From Carettochelys insculpta (lineage: Eukaryota; Chordata; Testudines; Carettochelyidae), in contig NC_134137.1 of NCBI RefSeq assembly GCF_033958435.1, positions 251,456,501 to 251,520,500 of the forward strand: 64,000 nt of DNA, written 5' to 3'. Each line of letters opens with the position of its first letter. Within the stretch, counting starts at the first letter, position 1. This document shows, piece by piece, positions 20,930 to 31,589 of the stretch. Both the position numbers and the translations under genes were made by a program. The notes under the pieces are model-generated. The model saw only the letters and a program-made list of their open reading frames with translations, was not told the origin of the DNA and searched no databases.

Positions 20930-22195
20930 GGCCGGATTTGTTAAGGTCGATGTTGTAGCACCTGATTTTGTAAAGTCAAGGGTGCACGTCCACACTGGCA
21001 CATGAAGTTGATGGAGCATGTCCCCAATGGAGTTGCCAGCTTTGACTTTGTCAGAAACACTCTGTTGGTACCTGCCCACAGTTCCTGCTGTATTTCCCAT
21101 TGTATTGTGTATTTTGGTACCCGTGTCTGATGGGTAAAGAAGTCCTGCAGGTGATTCTGGGTATGTCATCTGCTTCCCATAGTGCACTTGTCTCCTCCCC
21201 CACCCTTTGGAAAGCAATGGCGAAAAGTGTTTTTGTGCCCTTTTTCCATATCCATGCAGATTCCGTGGCAAGGCTAGCATGGAAACCTTACAGCTTCAAG
21301 CTGTTGTGACAAGTATTATGAACATCTTGTGTATTTTGCTGTAGTATGTGCAGAACTGAAGCAGCCTTCAGAGCGATGAAGACTCTGAGGGGGACACGGT
21401 CATACAGGAACATGGAGCACCGGAAAGAAGGAAAGGGGAGATGCTGGGTGCACTCAATATTTTGTACGCAGTGGAATGCCAGTTCTGGTGCCAAGAAACA
21501 AGCTCAGACTGGTGGGACTGCATTGTTCTGCAGGCACGGGACCATCATCAGTGGCTATAAAACTTCTGAATGTGTCAGACCACTTTCATGGAACTTTGTG
21601 AATATTTTTTCCCTGTCCTGAAGCACTGGGATACCAAAATGAAACCTGCTCCACCAGTTCAGAAGTGAGTGCCAATAGCTGTGGAAGCTTGCAATGCTAA
21701 GCAGCTACTGCTCAGTGGGCAGTCAATTGGAAGCGAGCAAATCTACAGAGGGGTGGGCTGCTGTGCTCCAGATAGCCAAGGCAAATAAGACCCTGCTGTT
21801 CTGAAAGACAGTGACTCTGTGAAATGTGAAGAACGTGGGGGATGGTTTTACGTGATGGGGCTCCCTAATTGCAAGGGGGCAATAAATGAAATGCATATCT
21901 CTATTTTGACATCAGACCACCTTCCCGCAGAGTACATAAACCACAATGGTTACTTCTCCATGGTGTTGCAGGCACTAGTGGATCGCAAGGGTCATTTCAT
22001 TGACACCAGCGTGGGATGGTCGGGAAATGTGCATGACACATGCATCTTCAGGAATTCCGGAATGTTCAGCTGTTTCATGGTTTTCCCAACACACATTCTT
22101 CCCTCCACAAGCCCCTAGAAGTGAAGTCAGGGGTCTCTTGCACGCTCCATGCTGGAGCTCCTGTGCGAATTCCTGTGGGAATTCCTGGCCACATG
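20930..22195 (+). mobile_element. Decayed PIF/Harbinger element of a second lineage
   Basis: A plus-strand transposase remnant occupies about 21480-22090. The upstream part (20930-21480) is noncoding and has a cgtccacact-type end motif near 20988. The terminal repeats are not well preserved and both boundaries are approximate. It abuts the CR1 that begins near 22203. Confidence 0.6.
21480..22100 (+). pseudogene. HARBI1-like DDE transposase remnant
   Basis: The 21819-22118 frame reads GLPNCKGAINEMHISI (where the first catalytic Asp of the family's ALDGTHI motif would be, here replaced by Asn), then YINHNGYFSMVLQALVDRKGHFIDTSVGWSGNVHDTCIFRNSGMF. That is the DDE_4 core up to the strand before the second Asp. 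The N-terminal helical region is traceable in several frames at 21490-21810 (FHGTL, PEALGYQNE, CSERQ). The second Asp and the Glu are absent. It is diverged from the copies at 22.4, 30.1 and 60.1 kb. Confidence 0.75.
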
Positions 22196-22410
22196 TGCTG
22201 CTGAGGTGTACTTGCTTGTACATTAATGCCAGAAGCCTGGGGAACAAACAGGAACAATTGGCGGCCCTGGCACAGTCAAACAAGTATGAGGTGGTTGGAA
22301 TAACGAACACTTGGTGGGACAAGTCACATAACTGGAGCATGGTCATGGAAGGTTATAAATTGTCTAGAAAGGACAGACAGGGGAAAAAAGGAGGAGGAGT
22401 TGCCCTCTAT

Positions 22411-22740
22411 GGCTACGTCTGCACGTGAAGCCTACTTCGAAGTAGCTTATTTCGATGTAGCGACATCAAAATAGCCTATTTCGATGAATAGCGTCTACAC
22501 GTCCTCCAGGGCTGGCAACATCGATGTTCAACTTCGACATTGCGCAGCACCACATCGAAATAGGCGCTGCGAGGGAACGTCTACACGCCCAAGTAGCACA
22601 CATCGAAATAGGGATGCCAGGCACAGCTGCAGACAGGGTCAACGGGCGGACTAGCGCTTCCGGGGCAACAGCTAGCCTCTCCCTTAAAGGGCCCCTCCCA
22701 GACACACACAGCCTGCACAGCACGTGGTCTGAGGAGCCAT
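22411..22740 (+). repeat. Left end of the Harbinger family, with internal TIR-core copies
   Basis: It contains cttcgaagtagc, three tatttcgatg-type units and their reverses (catcgaaatag), and internal copies of the terminal core at about 22490-22500 (gcgtctacacg) and 22577-22587 (cgtctacacg). A ggggcccctcccag / ttaaagggcc block at 22682-22700 precedes the transposase. These are likely binding sites for transposase or the Myb-like protein (inferred). Confidence 0.8.
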
Positions 22741-22768
22741 AGGCACACAGACCCCGGGTGCCGCAGTC

Positions 22769-24052
22769 ATGGACCCCCAGCAGCAGCAGCAGCAGCAGCC
22801 AGAGGTCCACCCAGCCCTCCTGGCAGGAGCAGGGCTCGCCCTGCTCCATGCCATGCGGGAGGCAGCTGAGCACCTCCTTGCCACACCGGAGGAGGAGCTG
22901 CCCCCAGGGCAGCAGGGCTCAACCCCCAACCCTGCAGCACCCCGACCCCCCCCCCCGCCTCACACGCCGCCGCCTGTGGAGCTACCCCACCAGCACCGAC
23001 TGGTGGGAGCGGCTGGTGCTTGAGGAGTGGGACGACGACCGCTGGCTCAGGAACTTCAGGATGAGCCGGCAGACATTTATGGAGCTGTGCCAGTGGCTCA
23101 CCCCCGCACTCAGGCACCAGGACACCGCCATGCGGCGTGCCCTCCCTGTGGAGAAACGGGTTGGCATCGCTGTCTGGAAGCTGGCCACTCCAGACAGCTA
23201 CCGATCCGTGGGACAGCAGTTTGGCGTCGGCAAGGCCACCATCGGAGCTGTCCTCATGAAGGTAAGAGGACCCACTGGGGGGGGAGGGCAGGGGGGCCCT
23301 GGCAGGGGAGGGGAGGGGAGGGGAGGGCAGGGCTGGGCAGGGCTGGGCTGGGGAGGGCAGGGCTGGGCCACGCACACCCTGCTCACCTCTCATTGGTGCT
23401 CTGCCATGTGCTTTCCCTGCAGGTCATGCGTGCCATCAACGCCATGCTCCTCCACAGGCTCGTGAGGCTAGGGGACCCAGATGCCACCATCGCGGGCTTT
23501 GCCACGCTGGGCTTCCCCAATTGCTTCGGGGCTCTGGATGGGACTCACATCCCCATCCGCGCCCCGCAACACAGTGGAGGACGGTACATCAACCGCAAGG
23601 GCTACCACTCAGTGGTCCTCCAGGCCTTGGTGGACAGCCGGGGCTGTTTCCAGGACGTTTATGTGGGCTGGCCTGGCAGCACCCACGACACCCGGGTATT
23701 CCGGAACTCGGGCCTGTGCCGCCAGCTGGAGGCGGGGACCTACATCCCCCAGCGGGAGATCCCTGTGGGGGACACCACCATGCCCCTCTGCGTCATCGCA
23801 GATGCGGCATACCCCCTCCGGCCGTGGCTCATGCACCCGTACACGGGGCATCTCTCTGCCAGCCAGGAGCGCTTCAACCAGCGCCTGAACCACTCGCGTC
23901 AGGTGGTGGAGCGCTCATTTGGCCGCCTCAAAGGGCGCTGGAGATGTCTCCTGACCCACCTGGATGCGGGCCCCAACAACATCCCCCAGATTGTGGGTGC
24001 CTGCTGCGCCCTGCACAATTTGGTGGAGAGCAAGGGGGAGGCCTTTTTTTAG
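22769..24052 (+). pseudogene. PIF/Harbinger DDE transposase (HARBI1-like), two exons
   Basis: This is the transposase that cuts at the element ends. Exon 1 (to 23261) encodes a polyQ leader (7 Gln) in one frame. In another frame it encodes the conserved helical N-domain (WWERLVLEEWDDDRWLRNFRMS and GIAVWKLATPDSYRSVGQQFGVGKAT). The donor is gtaaga at 23262 and the acceptor AG at 23421-23422; the exons join in phase. Exon 2 has the DDE fold: Asp in ALDGTH (23537-23539), Asp in IADAAYPL (23801-23803) and Glu in VVERSFGR (23909-23911), with 35 residues between the last two. A TAG at 24050 (CAG in the 62-kb copy) and a TAA further on remove about 45 C-terminal residues. The true start is unclear because the polyQ ATG is out of frame with the N-domain. 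Confidence 0.88.
23262..23422 (+). repeat. Transposase intron with a G-rich minisatellite
   Basis: A 161-bp intron. Most of it (about 23276-23370) is GGGGAGGGCAGGGCTGGG-type tandem repeat. The homologous intron in the 60-64 kb copy is 267 bp and its repeat is expanded. Confidence 0.85.
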
Positions 24053-24179
24053 GGCTGGGCTGTGGAAACCGGCAGGGGCGACGTGCAGCCACCCGCTGCC
24101 CCCAGTCGCCAGGTGGACCCCTAAGGGATCCGGGTCCGGGAGGCCCTGCAGGCCCACTTCGAGGAGGCCGCGGGGTGAA

Positions 24180-24625
24180 CTCTGCCAGGCCCCCCACTGC
24201 GCCCTCCCCCCCTCCACAACACTCCCTGCCCCTACGCCCACACCACGGAGCTCCCAACAGCACACCCCTCCCCCACTTCTCCTGTACAAATGACAGCACG
24301 CACTTGTGGCTAAAATTAAACTGGTTTTTCTTTAAGAACTGTTTTTTGTAACTATAATTAAAACAAGAACAAACTATATACAAGACGTCTTTAACAAAAG
24401 TAATCTGTACAATAAAACAATAATAATAAAAAAGTTTGCATATAATAATATGGGTCTGTTGTTCAATAAAAAGAAAACCAGGGACGATAAGGAAGGGGAG
24501 AACTATTTACATGGCGGGGGATGGGGCAAAGGGGGGCACAAATATTAATGAAACTGTCCATCATAGTCCTTTTCTGGAAAGTAACTATATACAAGGTGGG
24601 GGGGCACGTCCCGGGCCCCACGCCC
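24180..24625. other. Convergent spacer of the Harbinger element
   Basis: The two genes of the element end towards each other here. The block is A/T-rich (24300-24480) and contains aataaaa and ttttatt signals for both directions (about 24410-24420 and 24463-24470), consistent with shared polyadenylation. There is no coding sequence. Confidence 0.6.
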
Positions 24626-26690
24626 CTAAAGTCTGGCACTGGGGGTGGGTGGCCGGGAGCCCCACCTCAGCCGCAGCCCTGTCTGGGGCTGGCTGGGGGC
24701 CGGGTGGACCGGAAGATATGTCCGGCGAGTCTCAGCTGGTTCCAGGGGTCCCTCGGCGGTCCGGCCCTCGGTGGTGGGTGGCGGGGCGACGGCGGACGGG
24801 ACGGCGACGTGCGGAGCAGCAGGTGGTGCGGCGGGTGGAGCAGGCAGGGCGGGCGCTGCAGCTGCCGGCGCGGCATGGGGGGCCAAGTAGTCCACCAGGC
24901 AGTTGAATGTGTCCATGTAGGCCCCCCATGCCTCTTGGCGCCAGGCCAGCGCCTGCTCCTGCAGGTCCAGGCGGCGTTGCTCCACCTGCAGGCACTGCTC
25001 TGCGACCTCCAGCTGCTGACAATGGATGGCCAGCAGCTGGGGGTCCGTCGCCGTCGGGTGTTGTTGCGGGGTCCGCCGTCTAGCCCGCCGTGGGGCCGGT
25101 TGGTCCTCCGCCGAGGGGCTTGCCTGGAGCAATGGCCCCAGAGGGGTCTCCGGGACCACTGATGCCTCGCCGGCGCTCTCTTCCGGTCCTTCCGATGGTG
25201 CAGCTGTGGAACACAGGAGGAGGGGGGGAAGAAGAATGGAGACAGGCGTTAGTGTGGGCCCCAAGCCGTGGCCCTTTTCCCCCCACCCCTGTGCTGCAGG
25301 TTCCCCATCCCCGTCCCCGGGAGATGCTGCTGTGATGGATGGGGTTCAGGGGTCCCCCTGCACTGCACCCCGTCCCCTGGCGGGAGTGACTCTCACTTCA
25401 CTCAGCAGGGTCTGACAGGAGAGGTTTCTTAGGCCACAGATGCCCAGTTTCTCCGAGGAGTGACAGCACAGCAGTGAGAGACAGTCCTTCCAACCCATCC
25501 TGGGGAGAAGATCTCAAGGGGTGTCCCTCTGGGGTGTAGCTTTCCCCCTCCTCAGGCTGGCTGCCTTCCAGCTCTCCCTTCCCCTAGCCTCTACCTGCGG
25601 CCCCCGCCCCGATTCAAAGCCAGCTCGGCTCCTCCCTCCTCTTTGTTCAGGGCAGAGGTGTCACCTGCCAGCTGTAGCCCCCAGGATCATCCTTTGCCCC
25701 TGGGAGCTATTCAGCTTGTTGCTCATATCTAGCCTGAGTCTCCCTTTGGCACTCCCCCCACTCCATCACATGCTGCTGCTGCGGGGTGTCCCACCCCCTC
25801 CTCCCGGGGGCCCCTCGAGGTTCCGCTCCCCCCTGCCCCGGGGATGGGCCATGGCACTGTCGTGCTGGGGGTGGGGGGCAGGGGCTGATGCACTCCTGTG
25901 AGGGACATGGCCCTGCTGTCCTTGGGGCCATGGCCATGTGAGCATGTGGGGGGGCCCTGGGCACATATCTATTACCCCCGCCCCTCAACCCCGGGGGTGT
26001 ACACCAGAGGGGGGTACATACCTGTCGGTCCACTCCCACGGTCCGGAGATCCCTGGGGGGCGGACGCCCAGCTGCTGCTCCGGGAGGGCAGGAGGAGGAT
26101 CTGCAACCCGGACTCTGCAGAGGAGAAGCCCCCCGCTCCTCCTCCTTCTCCTCCTCCTGCCGCAATGGCCCGGGGGTGGGCTCCAGGGGGGGGCCCCCGG
26201 GGTGCGGGGCTTACCTCCGGGGCGGACTCCAGCTGCAGGGCCAGCTGGGGCTCGTCGGCCAAGGTATCAAGGGGTAGGCCAGAGGGGAGGAGGTGTGCTG
26301 GGGGCCCAGGATGTCCCTGAGCTCCCTGTAAAAGGGGCAAGTGACGGGGGCGGCCCCAGATCGGCCGGCCGCATCCCGGGCCCGGGCGTAACCCTGCCGC
26401 AGCTCCTTCACTTTACTCCTGACGTGGTCAGGAGTGCGGGCAGGGTGACCCCGGGCAGCCAGGCCCTCGGCCAGCCGAGCGAACGCATCCGCGTTCCGCC
26501 TCTTGCTCCCCATTACCTGGAGCACCTCCTCCTCGCTCCAGAGCCCCAGCAGGTCCCGCAGCTCGGCCTCCATCCAGGAGGGGCCCCGCTGCCGCTTCCC
26601 AGCCTGGCTGCCCGCCTGGCTGGGCTGGCTGCCCTGGCTCCCCTTGTGGGGGGTCCCCTGGGGGCGCTGGGGGGGCTGCCGGGCAGCCAT
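24626..26690 (-). pseudogene. Harbinger Myb/SANT-like partner protein
   Basis: Harbinger elements usually carry a second gene for a Myb/SANT (trihelix-like) protein that assists nuclear entry and end binding. Exon 1 starts at ATG 26690 (MAARQPPQRPQG). It encodes the DNA-binding domain with three spaced tryptophan/aromatic positions: RGPSWMEAELRDLLGLWSEEEV, then FARLAEGL, then VRSKVKELRQGYARARD and CPFYRELRDIL. It ends at a donor (gtaag) at 26214. A 93-bp exon 2 can be placed at 26114-26022. Exon 3 (25203-24626) encodes an acidic stretch and then a coiled coil (LLAIHCQQLEVAEQCLQVEQRRLDLQEQ, about 24990-24900) and a Pro/Ala-rich tail ending in a stop at 24626. The frame from the Myb domain changes before the donor, so a continuous product is not assured. 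Confidence 0.75.
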
Positions 26691-26829
26691 GGCAGGTGCT
26701 GGCCCTCTTCTGGGTGGCTGAGGGACGTGCAGGCTGGCCGCGTGTCTGGGCTGCCGCCTGCATGTTCCCTCAGCTTCCTGCACAGGAAGGGAGGGGGAGG
26801 GGACCTTTAAGGGGCCGCTCCACGCGGCC

Positions 26830-27126
26830 ACCATTGAGCTGAGGGGCTGGAGAGAGCGTCTCTCAACCCCTCAGCTGATGGCCGCCATGGAGGACCCCGC
26901 AATTTCGATGTTGCGTGACGCGCAACGACTACACGGTCCCTACTTCGACGTTGAACGTCGAAGTAGGGCACTATTCCCATCCCCTCATGGGGTTAGCGGC
27001 TTCGACGTCTCGCCGCCTAATGTCGATGTTAACTTCGAAATAGCGCCCGACACGTGTAGCCGTGACGGGCGCTATTTCAAACTTAGTGCCACTACTTCGA
27101 AGTAGCGTGCACGTGTAGACACGGCT
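26830..27126 (-). repeat. Right end of the Harbinger family
   Basis: It contains gagagcgtctctcaacccct, TTCGACGTTGAACGTCGAAG (a near-perfect palindrome at about 26943-26962), tcgacgtctcgccgcc, cttcgaaatagcgccc and acttcgaagtagcgtgc, and internal copies of the terminal core (cacgtgtagc at 27051). The same order, inverted, opens the MITEs at 10538, 34582 and 35490. Confidence 0.85.
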
Positions 27127-27129
27127 TAT

Positions 27130-27749
27130 GTGAGGGAGCAGTATGATTGCTCAGAGCTCCAGTATGAGGAAGGTGAAAATCCAGTTGAGTGTCTTTGGAT
27201 TAAGTTTAGAGAGGTGGAAGTAACAGAGGTGATGATGTAGTTGGTGTCTGTTATAGAATGCCAGATCAGGGAGAGGAGATAGATGAGGCTTTCTTCAGGC
27301 AGCTAAGTGAAGCTTCCAAATCACAGGCCCTGGTTCTCATGGGAGACTTTAATCATCCAGACATTCATTGGGAGACCAATACATCAGCACACAGACAATC
27401 CAGGAAGTTTTTGGAGAATGTTGGGGATAACTTCTTGGTACAAGTGCTGAAGGAACCGACCAGGGGTCGTGCGCAACTTGACCTGCTGCTCACAAACAGG
27501 GAAGAACTAATAGAAGAAATAGAAGTGGGAGGGAACCTGGGCTGCAGCGACCATGAGATCATAGATTTCATGATACGGACAAAAGTAAGAAAAGTGAGTA
27601 AAAACATACAGACCCTTGATTTCAGAAGAGCAGACTTTGACTCCCTGAGAGAACGGATGAGCAGGATCCCTTGGAAAACAAAGATGAAGGGGAAAAGAGT
27701 TGAAGAGAACTGGAAGTATTTGAAGGAAGTCTTACTGAAGGCACAGTAA
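27130..27749 (+). pseudogene. CR1 ORF2 endonuclease, C-terminal two thirds
   Basis: It follows the Harbinger insertion and continues VREQYDCSELQYEEG (27130 on). It then carries the endonuclease core: MPDQGEEIDEAFFRQLSE, the catalytic LMGDFNHPDIHWE (27338-27376) and CSDHEIIDFMIRT with the catalytic His (27545-27590). A stop at 27747-27749 precedes the linker. A frameshift near 27230 separates the first part from the open frame. Confidence 0.9.
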
Positions 27750-27868
27750 CAAACAATCCTGCTGCGTAGCAAGAAATGCAAACATGGTAGGCAACCAGCT
27801 TGGCTTAACACGGAAATCCTTAGCTTAAATTCAGAAAGGATGCATACAAGAAATGGAAACGTGGACAA

Positions 27869-28735
27869 TTGACTAAGGAGGAGTATAAACATACGGCTGG
27901 AGAATGCTGGACAGAACTCAGGAAAGCAAAAGCACAATTGGAACTGCAGCTGGCAGGGGATGTGAAGAGTAACAAGAAGCATTTCTACAGGCATGTGAAC
28001 AATAAACGGGTTGTCAGAGAAGGTGTGGGGCCATTACTGGATCAGGGAGGTAACCTAGTGACAGATGATGCAGGAAAAGCTGAAGTACTCAATGCCTTTT
28101 TCGCCTCAGTCTTCACGGACAAAGTCAACTTCCACATGATGGTCCAAGACGATGCAGTATGGGAAGGTGGAGGGCAGCCATCTGTGGGGAAGGAACGAGT
28201 TCTGAGCTATCTAGAAAAATTAGATGTGCACAAGTCCATGGGTCTGGATTTAATGCACCCCAGGGTACTGAGGGAATTAGCAGAGGTCATTGCTGAACCT
28301 TTGGCCATTATCCTTGAAGACTCTTGGAGATCAGGAGAGATACCAGATGACTGGAAGAAGGCAAACGTAGTGCCCATCTTTAAAAAAGGAAAGAAGGACA
28401 ATCCAGGAAACTATAGACCCGTCAGCCTTACCGCAATCCCTGGGAAAATAATGGAGGGAATCCTCAAGGAATCTATTTTGGAGCACTTGGAAGAGGGGAA
28501 AGTGATCAAAAGTAGCCAACATGGATTCACCAGGGGCAAGTCCTGCCTGACCAATCTGATTAGCTTCTATGACAAGGTTACAAACTCTGTGGACATGGGG
28601 AAGTCAGTGGATGTGATATACCTTGACTTCAGCAAGGCTTTTGCTACCGTCTCCCACAACATTCTTGTCCATAAGTTAAGGAAATATGGATTGGATCCTT
28701 GGAAAGCTGGCTTGATGGTCGGGCCCAATGGGTAG
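27869..28735 (+). pseudogene. CR1 ORF2 RT, N-terminal half
   Basis: The open segment runs from MTKEEYKHTAGECW, through VGPLLDQGGNLVTDDAGKAE and LDVHKSMGLDLMHPRVLREL, to RT blocks [34 protein letters not shown] and [16 protein letters not shown] (catalytic Asp at about 28624). It then breaks at LDPWKAGLM, where a deletion removes the WI..W block. Confidence 0.93.
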
Positions 28736-29670
28736 TGGTCAAAGGCTCAATATCTGGATGGCGGTCTGTTTCAAGCAGAGCGCCGCAAGGCTTGGTTCTG
28801 GGGCCGGTGTTATTCAACATCTTTATTAATGACCTGGATGAGAGACTGGATTGCACCCTCAGCAAGTTTGTGGATGACACAAAACTAGAGGGAGAGGTAG
28901 ATACGTTGGAGGGTAGAGAGAGAATCCAGAGGGACCTGGATAAATTGGAGTACTGGGCCAAAAGAAATCTGATGCGGTTCAGTAAGAAGAAGTGTAGAGT
29001 CCTGTACCTGGGGCGGAAGAATCCCAAGCATTGTTGCAGGCTGGGGACTGACTGGCTCAGCAGCAGTACAATGGAAAGGGACCTAGGGGTTATGGTGGAT
29101 GAAAGGCTGCATATGAGTAAACAGTGTGCCCTTTTAGCCAAGAAGGCTAACGTCATACGAGGGTGCATTAGGAGAAGCATTTCGAGCAGATCTAGAGAAG
29201 TAGTTATTCCTCTTTATTCAGCACTGGTGAGGCCACATCTGGAATATTGTGTCCAGTTTTGGGCCCCCCAGTATAAAAAGGAAGTGGATTTGCTGGAGCA
29301 GGTTCAGCGAAGGGCAACAAAAATGATTAAGGGTCTGGAGCACAAGACCTATGAGGATAGGCTGAGGGATTTGGCCTTGTTTAGTTTACAGAAGAGAAGA
29401 CTTAGAGGTGATTTAATAGCAGCCTTCAACTTCCTGAAGGGAAGCTCTAAAGAGGAGGGTGAGAAACTGTTCTCAGTGGTGTCAGATGGCAGAACAAGGA
29501 GTAATGGTCAGAAGTTGAAGAGGGAGAGGTGTAGGTTAGATATTAGGAAAAACTACTTCACCTGGCGGGCGGTGAAGCATTGGAATGCGTTGCCTAGAGA
29601 GGTGGTGGATTCTCCATCCCTTGAGGTTTTTAAGTCCCGGCTGGACAAGGTCCTGGCTGGGATGACTTAG
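28699..29670 (+). pseudogene. CR1 ORF2 RT, C-terminal half
   Basis: It overlaps the previous frame by 37 bp because of a frameshift. It contains [21 protein letters not shown], then the catalytic box read as KFVDDTK (Ala to Val in the usual FADD; about 28864-28884), then [66 protein letters not shown] and the terminal [20 protein letters not shown]...[10 protein letters not shown]. The C-terminus is complete and stops at 29668-29670, 77 bp before the CR1 3' end. Confidence 0.93.
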
Positions 29671-29747
29671 TCGGGGTTGATCCTGCTTGAAGCAGGGGGC
29701 TGGACTAGATGACCTCCTGAGGACCCTTCCAGCCCTGTGATTCTGTA

Positions 29748-30070
29748 CTGCCTGCTCCACTTGCCACACTAGCCAATAGGATATGAAATTCAAATTTTCC
29801 TGAGCTATTTCCTGTACACCTGGAGAGCAACAGAGCTGAAAGTGGTGGCCAGAGTGGACGCATTGAGGCCACGAACATAGAATTTCACAACACTTTGTCT
29901 GCACTACCCAAGGTCCACCCTGCAATGCCAAGTTTGGTGCTACTCCTTGTGAAAAGCAGGAGTACGAAAGTCAACCTTAGGAGCCCTTAAAGTTCATGGA
30001 CCAGACCCTGTAGTGTGGACTAATTGCTTAGAAATTGACCTGAGTCATCTAAATTCAACCTAATCACCTA
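29748..30070. other. No gene seen; MITE-like fragment
   Basis: Positions 29890-30065 contain tttgtctgcactacccaagg and a tgtagtgtggactaattgct end, resembling the old GTCTACACTA-type MITEs at 40791 and 43076. There is no coding sequence. Confidence 0.35.
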
Positions 30071-30482
30071 AGCTGTGTCTACATGTGCGCAAAACAGCAA
30101 AATACGTGGCCCTCTTTGGAAAGGATGGGAGGAGCATCTACTTGTACAAAACCTTCTTTTGAAAGAATGGGGCACAGATGTCAAAATCCGAACCCCAGCC
30201 CTGTATCAGGAAGATCGTGCCCTTTTGAAAAACTAAAATCGAAAGAGGCACTCCACAGCCTGCTCTTGTGAAAGTGGGGTCTGCCATGGCACCAGTCAGC
30301 TGGAGCATGAGGTCACGCTAGCCATCAGCAGCGGGGCTCTATGACCCCTGCAGCTGGCCGCCCTTAAAGCGGCACAGATGTAGGAACCCTGTGGCAGGAA
30401 AGTGAGAGCATGCTAGGAGCAGCCCCGGCACGAGCTCCAGCAGCACACCCTCTGCAAAGCCCGGGAGCAGCAGGAAGCAATA

Positions 30483-30980
30483 ATGACCAGCAGCCTGGCC
30501 TGTGGGATCCCCAAGGCCCCCCCCACCTCTGAGCCCTCACAGGGCTCCCAGGATTCTGGGGGGCAAGAAAAAAAAAGGGCACCTGCCTGGACCGAACAGA
30601 AACTTAGGGACCCCATAGGCCTCTGGAAAGAGGAGGAGGTCCTCCATGAAATGGGGGTAAAGCGGCAAAACGCCCCAGCATTCACCCACCTGGCCCGGGG
30701 CCTCCTGACAAGGGGCCACCTAGAGCGTACTGCTGAGCCAGTATGCTCAAAAATTAAAGAGCTCTGGCAGGACTATGGCCAGACTTGGGACCAGGCTGGT
30801 CACTCGGTGGCAGCTCCAGGCACCTGCCCCTATTTCTGGGAGCTCCAGGGCATTCTTGGGCCTTGGGATAGCTCCCCACCCCGGTGGTCCTGGGTACATT
30901 GGCAGATAAGCTGCAGCTGGAGGTGGAAGAGCAGCCTGAACCAGGGACCGAGGACGCCAAGGGCACCACCGAAAGGTTGA
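30483..30980 (+). pseudogene. Myb/SANT-like partner protein of the older Harbinger, exon 1
   Basis: It starts at MTSSLACGIPK. The trihelix-like domain reads RAPAWTEQKLRDPIGLWKEEEVLHEMG, then AFTHLARGLLTRGHLERTAEPVCSKIKELWQDYGQTWD and CPYFWELQGIL. The spacing matches the domain in 24626-26690. After IL the frame changes, as it also does in the younger copy. The likely downstream exon with a coiled coil is at 31590-32051. Confidence 0.78.
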
Positions 30981-31589
30981 GTGAGGAGGGGGACCTGACT
31001 ATCTACATCCCCTCCTGCTAGTCCAGCCAGGCGACCAGGAGCTGGGTATCCCCACATGTTGCTGAGGGACCCTCTGGTATGTACATGGTGAGGCGCGCAC
31101 CCAGTCCGTGGGGTGGGGGCAATGCTCCAGCCAGCCAGACACACACAGGACCAGTGGCTTCAGGCCCCACACTTCCCAGGCAGGCGTGGTACACAGCACG
31201 CAGTGATGGCCCACCAGTGATAGCCAGCACGCACCCCCAGTGGACAGCACCACGAGCCGCCCACACGGCAGCGAGCAGTCGGGGCTGGACAGCACCCGGG
31301 GCTGGACAGCACCCGAGGATCGCTCACCAGGGGCTGGGAAGCCCCACCAGCCCGGCTGCCATGCCATTGGATGGGATGCCAGCCCCGGGAGGGCGGGATG
31401 CCAGCCCAGTGAGAGGGGGTAGGGGCTCTGAGACAGGGGTGCCAGGCCAGGGAGGGGTGGGTGGGTGCCCTGAGAGGGGGATGCCAGCCCATTCTCAGAC
31501 CCCCCCAGGCTATAATATGGTACCAACACGCTGTCCCTATCTCCATACAGCTGCACCTTTTGGGGGCTGGGAGAGTCCCACACTCTCCC

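Larger units (their letters stand above)
22411..27126 (+). mobile_element. Full-length PIF/Harbinger transposon, 4716 bp
   Basis: Both ends are present: ggctacgtctgcacgtg on the left and cacgtgtagacacggct on the right. They are flanked by an exact TAT duplication (22408-22410 and 27127-27129) that splits the CR1 codon series ALY|VRE. It carries two convergent genes: a DDE transposase with one intron (plus strand) and a Myb/SANT-like protein (minus strand). About 450 bp of A/T-rich spacer lies between them. The outer 300 bp on each side match the MITEs of this window. Each gene has at least one lesion, so autonomy in its present form is doubtful. Confidence 0.95.
22203..29747 (+). mobile_element. 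CR1 LINE, plus strand, split by a Harbinger insertion
   Basis: The CR1 begins 5'-truncated near 22203 in the endonuclease (LYINARSLGNKQEQL). It is interrupted after VALY at 22410 and resumes at 27127 with VREQYDCSEL. It ends at about 29747 with the CR1 3' tail (gccctgtgattctgt). It is about 2.8 kb without the insertion and closely related to the CR1 at 5548-8130. Confidence 0.94.

Noticed and set aside
22758..22760. GTG at 22758 as the transposase start
   Set aside because: It is not an ATG and a non-ATG start is unlikely in a vertebrate transposon; the upstream frame is open only because of the repeat composition.
22769..24052. A host HARBI1 gene rather than a transposon
   Set aside because: The ORF sits between matched terminal repeats with a TAT duplication inside a CR1, and a second copy with the same plan occurs at 60-64 kb.
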